From UBA2561 sp964577275 (lineage in GTDB: Bacteria; Bacteroidota; Bacteroidia; Cytophagales; Thermoflexibacteraceae), in assembly GCA_964577275.1 (NCBI GenBank), contig CAZNYR010000037.1, forward strand, positions 1-36,973: DNA of 36,973 nt. Reading direction: 5' to 3'. The notes beneath the pieces were generated by a model. It ran no database searches, was not told the DNA's origin, and saw only the letters and a program-made list of their open reading frames with translations. The translations under genes and the position numbers were made by a program. Within the stretch, counting starts at the first letter, position 1; each line of letters opens with the position of its first letter. Positions 32,152 to 36,973 of the stretch are shown here, piece by piece.

Positions 32152-35100
32152 ATGAGCGAAAAAAAAATATCCAAACGAAAAGATACGGTTTTTAGTGAAT
32201 TTGGCTTGCCCATCATTGCTGGCTGGCTGGCAGTGATTTTATTGGCAATTACGACCATTCGCTCCGCCATTTTGCTCTCCGATTATTTTGTCTATATGCA
32301 ATTTATTGCGTTGGTTTTATTGTCAGTTACTTTCCTACTTTTCTTCTTCGGATTGCGCCGAAAATACGAAGATTTATGGGATAGTACCAACCGAGTGAAC
32401 TCGGCAAATGAACAAGCCGAAGCCTTCCGAGAACAACAACAAGAAACCGAAGCACTTCTTAATAAACAAGCACAAGTTACGCTCCGTGCCGAAGCCGAAA
32501 ATACCGAACAATCATTGCAAGATATTGCAAATGAGGTCATTAAAGAATTTGCGCTTTCGGGTATTAGCATCTGGATTCCCTCCGAAAATACGGAAGGATA
32601 CGAACCAATTTTTATGTATCGAAAGCATGAAGGCGTATTACAAAAACATTTTTTGCGTCCGTTTTTTGCATCCGAAATACAACGCATGGAGTTTCCTACT
32701 TTGCTGACTGACCCAATAAAAACCCTGACCGAAAAGCATTTGCGTCCGCAGGGAATTGTACAAGAAACCGTCATCCCGATTCGGTTAGCCAATAATCAAC
32801 AAGCCTTGTGTTGCTTTGAAAATCGGACGGCAAAATTTCGCTCTTTTTCCGAAAAAAATGCGCTCTCGGCTGTCGCTTCGATGCTGGCTTTATCTTTGCG
32901 TTTACGTTATTCTGATTTACTTCTAAACTCATTTTTGTACAAAAATAAATTTATCAGCCATGCCATCCGAAAAAATTTGGCGGGCATGGCACTTTTTCGC
33001 CTCGAAGAACCCATCTCGATACATGACGATTATCTGAAAATCACCAAGAAATTAAAAACCGGACAAATTCCGACAGTATTAGAAGAGTACAGCCACGGAC
33101 TTCTGACTTTTACTGATGTCCCCGAAGCTCAAAACTTGAGCGCATCAGAACGATGGTTTTCTGCCTTAAATTACGATACGATTTTCCCTGAATTTGCCGA
33201 ACGAGGGTTTGGCAAATTGACCCAAGAAATTGAAATCGGAAACGCCGAAAATACCAAGTTTTTTCAGGTCTTTTTGGCGGGAATTATCGAAAACCAAAAA
33301 CTGGTCGGGTGGTGGCATTTGCAAACTGACCATACTGCACTCAAAACTGAACTTTTACAAAAACGTACCGATTCAGGGTTATTTGAAAAGTTATATTTTA
33401 GTTTATTACATTTAATACCTGAACGCTACCCTTCCGAAGGACAAAAACAAAACGTTTTGAAGAAAATTTTGCCCGAACTTTGCCATTATTTTGGCTTCAA
33501 AAAGGCTGGAATTTGGCAGGTAAATACCAAGCAAAATGTATTGGAATCTACTTTGGTTTTTGATACTAAAAAAGCTCGTTTTGTGGATGATTTACAAATT
33601 GAAATTGACCCATTTTTGCATTTAAATTATTTGAATCAAGTCTTCATGTTTGACGAGCAAGAAGCCGAAAATTTTGCGAATTTTGCACACGATTATCGCC
33701 AAAAAAATGATATTCAATCTTTAATTGTTTTGCCAATTCGACACAATAAAATTACACAAGAAATTGTACTTTTGGAAGATAGCCAACATCAAAAATTTGA
33801 CCAACAGCACTTGGAATTATTCCAAAAAACGGCACATTTAATCAGCATTTATGCCACATTTATTGATAATCGGAATGCACTGACCGATTGGAAAACTGAA
33901 GGAAAATCGTATCGAGGATTATTAAAAAATACGGATTATGCCATCGCCAAATTTTCGTTGGATGTGCCTATCAGCCTCAAAACCGAACCCGAAAAACAGT
34001 TCAAAGCCATTCGGGAATTAGCATTGCTTACTGAGTGCAATGCGGAGATGAAAAATCAATTAAAAATCACGGAAATTCCAAGCGGCTTTTCATTCGGAAA
34101 ATTAATTGGAAATCAATCAGAAATAAAACAAAACTTACTGTTTTTCAATATTTTAAATGCTCCTTTTCGTTATACAGATACGGAAAGTTCAGCCCTGAAT
34201 TCGGATGGAAAAGAACAGCGTTTTTTGGAAAGTTATATTGCCATTATTGAAGGCGATTTCATCACAGGAATTTGGATTTTGCAACGCGAGGTTACTCGTT
34301 TGACTCGTGATGAAGCCAGCATCTTACGAAGCGAAAAACAATACCGCACCCTAACAAAATTTCAGCGAGATGCCGTTGGAATTTTAAATTCAAAAGGTTT
34401 TTTTGTGTATGTCAATCCGAGATTTACCGAAATTTTTGAACTAAAATTTTCGGAAGTAAAAGCCAAAAAAATTACTGATTTTATTTATCCTGATGACGAA
34501 AATAGGTTCAATTTAATTTTACAAAAAATTAAACAAAATCCAGAAACCTCACAAACTATTGAGACACAATTTTTGAATCAATCGGGAATGTGGCGCAACG
34601 TAGAATTATTTTTGAGCAACGAATCAAACGATACCATAGTTTTGAGTTTACGGGACATTAGCCAACAACGCAAAACAGAAACTACATCAGGCTTGCGGGC
34701 GGAACGATTACGGAAAATTTTTGATGCCAATGCCGACCCTATTTTTATCATAAATCCGAAAGGCAGAATTATTTTTGCCAACCAAGAAGCCCACAGCACA
34801 ACAGGACGACCGCTTCATGAAATATCCTCACATTGGACAGACTTTATTCATGATGCCGACCAAAGTAAAGCCAGTAAACTTCTTGAAAAAGTACAACTTT
34901 CGATTGCGCCAGTAAGTGAATTTGTACGTTTCCGAAATGATCACTTTGGCGCATGGCGAAATGTCCGAATTTATGCCCAAAATTATGTCAAAGACCCTGC
35001 ACTCAAGGGTATTTTGGTACAACTGACGGATTTGCAAGATTATCGCCTCGAAAATCGAAATTTGGTACATAAATTGAACCGCCGAAATCATCTCTTAGAA

Positions 35101-36813
35101 ACCGTCCGAGAAGGTATTGCGGTGCTGGATTCGGAAGGCAATTTTCGGTACGCTAATCGGGCATTTGCCCAAATTTTAGGCGTAGATTTGGGCGAGCAAC
35201 TCATCAAACAAAAAGCCAATTTCAAGGATTTTTTGCCTGCCGAAAGCCAAGAAATTGCCAAAAAATTTGAGGAAATTTTGCGTAAAAGTGAACTGAATTT
35301 TTCGGAAGGTTTTTATCTTCAAAAATCTGAATCCGAACAGATTTGGGTCGAAGGATTTATGGTCAATTTACTTCGGAACGAACACGTTTCTGGCATCATT
35401 TTCGGAATCTGGGAAAATACAAATCAAAAGCATCACCTTGATTATCTGATAGATACCGAAGAAAGTTTGCACTTATTTCTGAAAAATTCGGCACAAATTT
35501 CGGCATTTACCGACCTGAAAGGACGCATTTATTCGAGTGCTGGATTTGACCAATTATTCGGAAAACCCGAATCCGAACATCAGGTTTTTGACTCCAAATT
35601 TTATCCCGAATCCGAACAATATTTTATTGATGAATCATTCCGAAGGGTAGGCGAAGATGGTTTGAGTTTTCAAAAAATATTGAAACGAAAAAATAATGCC
35701 GACACGCATGGCGATTATTTACATATTCTTAGAAAAGTACAAAATTCGGAAACCGGAAAAAATATCGTATTGGCTGATTTTTTGGATAAAACCGAACTCA
35801 TTGCACGGGAAGCCGATTTGCGATTTCACAAACAAATTTTGGAAGACGAACGCCTCGATAAAAAACAAATCATTGCCCAACATCAAAAAACGGTGGCGCA
35901 ACTTCAGCTTGAAAAAGAGCAAAGTTTACAACAATTACTCGATAAAAAAAACACCGAATTAGAAACCTTAAATTCTGAAAAACAAGTAGTTATTCAGAAT
36001 TTGCAAAAAAATATACAACTACTTTCTCTCAAATTATCCGCCACAGAAAAGCCCGCTTTGTTGGGCAGAACGCTCGCAAATATTGCATCGGTTTTACAAA
36101 AGCCTATTCTTGAAATTCGGGCAAATTTGCCCGAACTCAGACGAATGCTGGAGGAATTTCGGGAAATTTCGGATAAATACACCGAAATCAACCCCGAAAT
36201 TGACCTAAAAGCCAAACTTAAAGAAATCCAATTATTGAAAGATATTGCTGATTTTGAAAACTTGAATCAACAAACCGATGGATTACTTGCTAAACAAGCC
36301 ACTTTGACCGAAAACTTGGTACAGATTTCGGATAATTTGATGCTATTTTCTAAGTTGCAAGGCATTTATCAGGACAAATTAAATCTTAATAAACTGATTA
36401 ACAATATCTTACAACTAATGTCTGATAGTTTTGGCACGCAAATCGAAATCGTCAAGAAATACGCTGAGCGCGCCGAAATTGCAGGTTATGAAGACCAAAT
36501 CGGGCAACTTTTGATTTGTCTTCTGAACAATGCCAGAGAAGCCATACCAGAACACGGCTATATTTTTATTGATACATGGAACACGCCTAATGCCATTGGT
36601 ATCTCTCTGAAAGACACGGGGTTAGGAATGAATACCGCCACACAAAAGCAAATTTTTGAACGATTTTTTACGACCAAAAATCCTGATGACCATTCGGGAA
36701 CAGGGCTGTATTTGGCGCAAGAAATTGCCCAAAATCACGGCGCAACCTTAGAAGTGGAAAGCGAGCAAGGTAAAGGCACAAAAATTACGGTTATTTTCCC
36801 TAAAGAAATCTAA
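32152..36813 (+). CDS. Multi-GAF/PAS membrane sensor histidine kinase-like protein lacking the phospho-accepting His
   Basis: A 1553-residue inner-membrane protein. Two transmembrane helices (about 19-42 and 47-66) lead into a coiled coil, a GAF-like domain (about 121-252), a second GAF-like domain (about 433-576), four PAS domains (about 731-842, 850-963, 978-1092 and 1103-1216), a long coiled coil (about 1223-1296), a dimerisation region (about 1300-1425) and a C-terminal HATPase_c domain. The ATP-binding boxes are intact: N box NNAREAI (1459-1465), G1 DTGLGM (1488-1493), F box FERFFTTK, G2 GTGLYLA (from 1516). The H-box aligns as GRTLANIASVLQKP against the usual GxxxAGIAHExxNP, placing Ser1313 where His is expected and Val1314 for the catalytic Glu. 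No response regulator is adjacent. It could be a pseudokinase or an allosteric partner; a different His as acceptor is not excluded. Confidence 0.85.
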   Translation: MSEKKISKRKDTVFSEFGLPIIAGWLAVILLAITTIRSAILLSDYFVYMQFIALVLLSVTFLLFFFGLRRKYEDLWDSTNRVNSANEQAEAFREQQQETEALLNKQAQVTLRAEAENTEQSLQDIANEVIKEFALSGISIWIPSENTEGYEPIFMYRKHEGVLQKHFLRPFFASEIQRMEFPTLLTDPIKTLTEKHLRPQGIVQETVIPIRLANNQQALCCFENRTAKFRSFSEKNALSAVASMLALSLRLRYSDLLLNSFLYKNKFISHAIRKNLAGMALFRLEEPISIHDDYLKITKKLKTGQIPTVLEEYSHGLLTFTDVPEAQNLSASERWFSALNYDTIFPEFAERGFGKLTQEIEIGNAENTKFFQVFLAGIIENQKLVGWWHLQTDHTALKTELLQKRTDSGLFEKLYFSLLHLIPERYPSEGQKQNVLKKILPELCHYFGFKKAGIWQVNTKQNVLESTLVFDTKKARFVDDLQIEIDPFLHLNYLNQVFMFDEQEAENFANFAHDYRQKNDIQSLIVLPIRHNKITQEIVLLEDSQHQKFDQQHLELFQKTAHLISIYATFIDNRNALTDWKTEGKSYRGLLKNTDYAIAKFSLDVPISLKTEPEKQFKAIRELALLTECNAEMKNQLKITEIPSGFSFGKLIGNQSEIKQNLLFFNILNAPFRYTDTESSALNSDGKEQRFLESYIAIIEGDFITGIWILQREVTRLTRDEASILRSEKQYRTLTKFQRDAVGILNSKGFFVYVNPRFTEIFELKFSEVKAKKITDFIYPDDENRFNLILQKIKQNPETSQTIETQFLNQSGMWRNVELFLSNESNDTIVLSLRDISQQRKTETTSGLRAERLRKIFDANADPIFIINPKGRIIFANQEAHSTTGRPLHEISSHWTDFIHDADQSKASKLLEKVQLSIAPVSEFVRFRNDHFGAWRNVRIYAQNYVKDPALKGILVQLTDLQDYRLENRNLVHKLNRRNHLLETVREGIAVLDSEGNFRYANRAFAQILGVDLGEQLIKQKANFKDFLPAESQEIAKKFEEILRKSELNFSEGFYLQKSESEQIWVEGFMVNLLRNEHVSGIIFGIWENTNQKHHLDYLIDTEESLHLFLKNSAQISAFTDLKGRIYSSAGFDQLFGKPESEHQVFDSKFYPESEQYFIDESFRRVGEDGLSFQKILKRKNNADTHGDYLHILRKVQNSETGKNIVLADFLDKTELIAREADLRFHKQILEDERLDKKQIIAQHQKTVAQLQLEKEQSLQQLLDKKNTELETLNSEKQVVIQNLQKNIQLLSLKLSATEKPALLGRTLANIASVLQKPILEIRANLPELRRMLEEFREISDKYTEINPEIDLKAKLKEIQLLKDIADFENLNQQTDGLLAKQATLTENLVQISDNLMLFSKLQGIYQDKLNLNKLINNILQLMSDSFGTQIEIVKKYAERAEIAGYEDQIGQLLICLLNNAREAIPEHGYIFIDTWNTPNAIGISLKDTGLGMNTATQKQIFERFFTTKNPDDHSGTGLYLAQEIAQNHGATLEVESEQGKGTKITVIFPKEI

Positions 36814-36883
36814 ATCTTATTGATTATCAGTTGGTTATTTGTTTTCAGACGCAAATTAAGATACAAATAGCCGAAAATTAGTA

Positions 36884-36929
36884 GTATTTAGTATCAAGTA
36901 TTAAGACGATATAATTATTTGAAAATCAA
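36884..36929. repeat. Dispersed 46-bp repeat, copy 2
   Basis: 44 of 46 bases equal the copy at 23317-23362. It lies 71 nt after the kinase stop in otherwise gene-free sequence that continues to the window edge. A TGATTATCAG motif (36821-36830) lies just before it. Confidence 0.85.
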
Positions 36930-36973
36930 CAAGTTACATTTAAACTAAAATACAAACTAAATTTGCATCGGTA

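Overview
The window looks like chromosomal DNA of a Bacteroidota bacterium, probably Cytophagales-like; I cannot name a species. The base composition is AT-rich. One large secreted protein ends in a type IX secretion (T9SS) type A sorting domain. DUF2141, tandem SiaC (DUF1987), caspase-family and multi-PAS kinase genes are all present. Several starts are preceded by the Bacteroidota promoter element TAnnTTTG, usually as TATTTTTG, and recognisable Shine-Dalgarno sequences are scarce.

Left part (1-7.0 kb): the tail of an Rpn-type nuclease/transposase-like gene is followed at once by a 90-bp nested-palindrome element. Then come a MoxR AAA+ ATPase (minus), a WecD-like acetyltransferase translationally coupled to a DUF2141 protein (plus), and an M48 metalloprotease lipoprotein (minus). 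An operon proC - rhomboid protease - GNAT/DUF952 fusion (minus) and a solitary SPASM-like radical SAM protein (minus) complete this part.

Centre (7.0-19 kb): a tandem SiaC-domain protein (plus) converges on a 1190-residue caspase/alpha-beta hydrolase fusion (minus). A strong terminator separates that gene from a minus-strand run reading cdsA -> TPR protein -> SPOR-containing N-acetylmuramoyl-L-alanine amidase -> recF -> SBBP beta-propeller T9SS cargo -> double OmpA-domain protein. This run mixes phospholipid synthesis, envelope remodelling, DNA repair and surface proteins.

Right part (19-37 kb): UDP-glucuronate decarboxylase, cystathionine gamma-synthase-type enzyme and a DUF420 membrane protein with an inserted EF-hand loop (all plus); moaA (minus); an OmpL47-like repeat protein (plus); pyruvate carboxylase (minus). 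These are followed by a two-domain secreted protein, a BamE-like lipoprotein, a Ppx/GppA phosphatase and a giant GAF/PAS sensor kinase (all plus). The kinase keeps its ATP-binding boxes but has Ser where the phospho-accepting His should be.

No tRNA, rRNA, CRISPR array or complete insertion sequence was recognised. Most convergent gene ends are closed by clear dyad terminators. The best candidates for new biology are the caspase-hydrolase fusion beside the double SiaC protein, the His-less kinase, the EF-hand DUF420 protein and the GNAT-DUF952 fusion. I could run no database searches, so family names rest on motifs read by eye.
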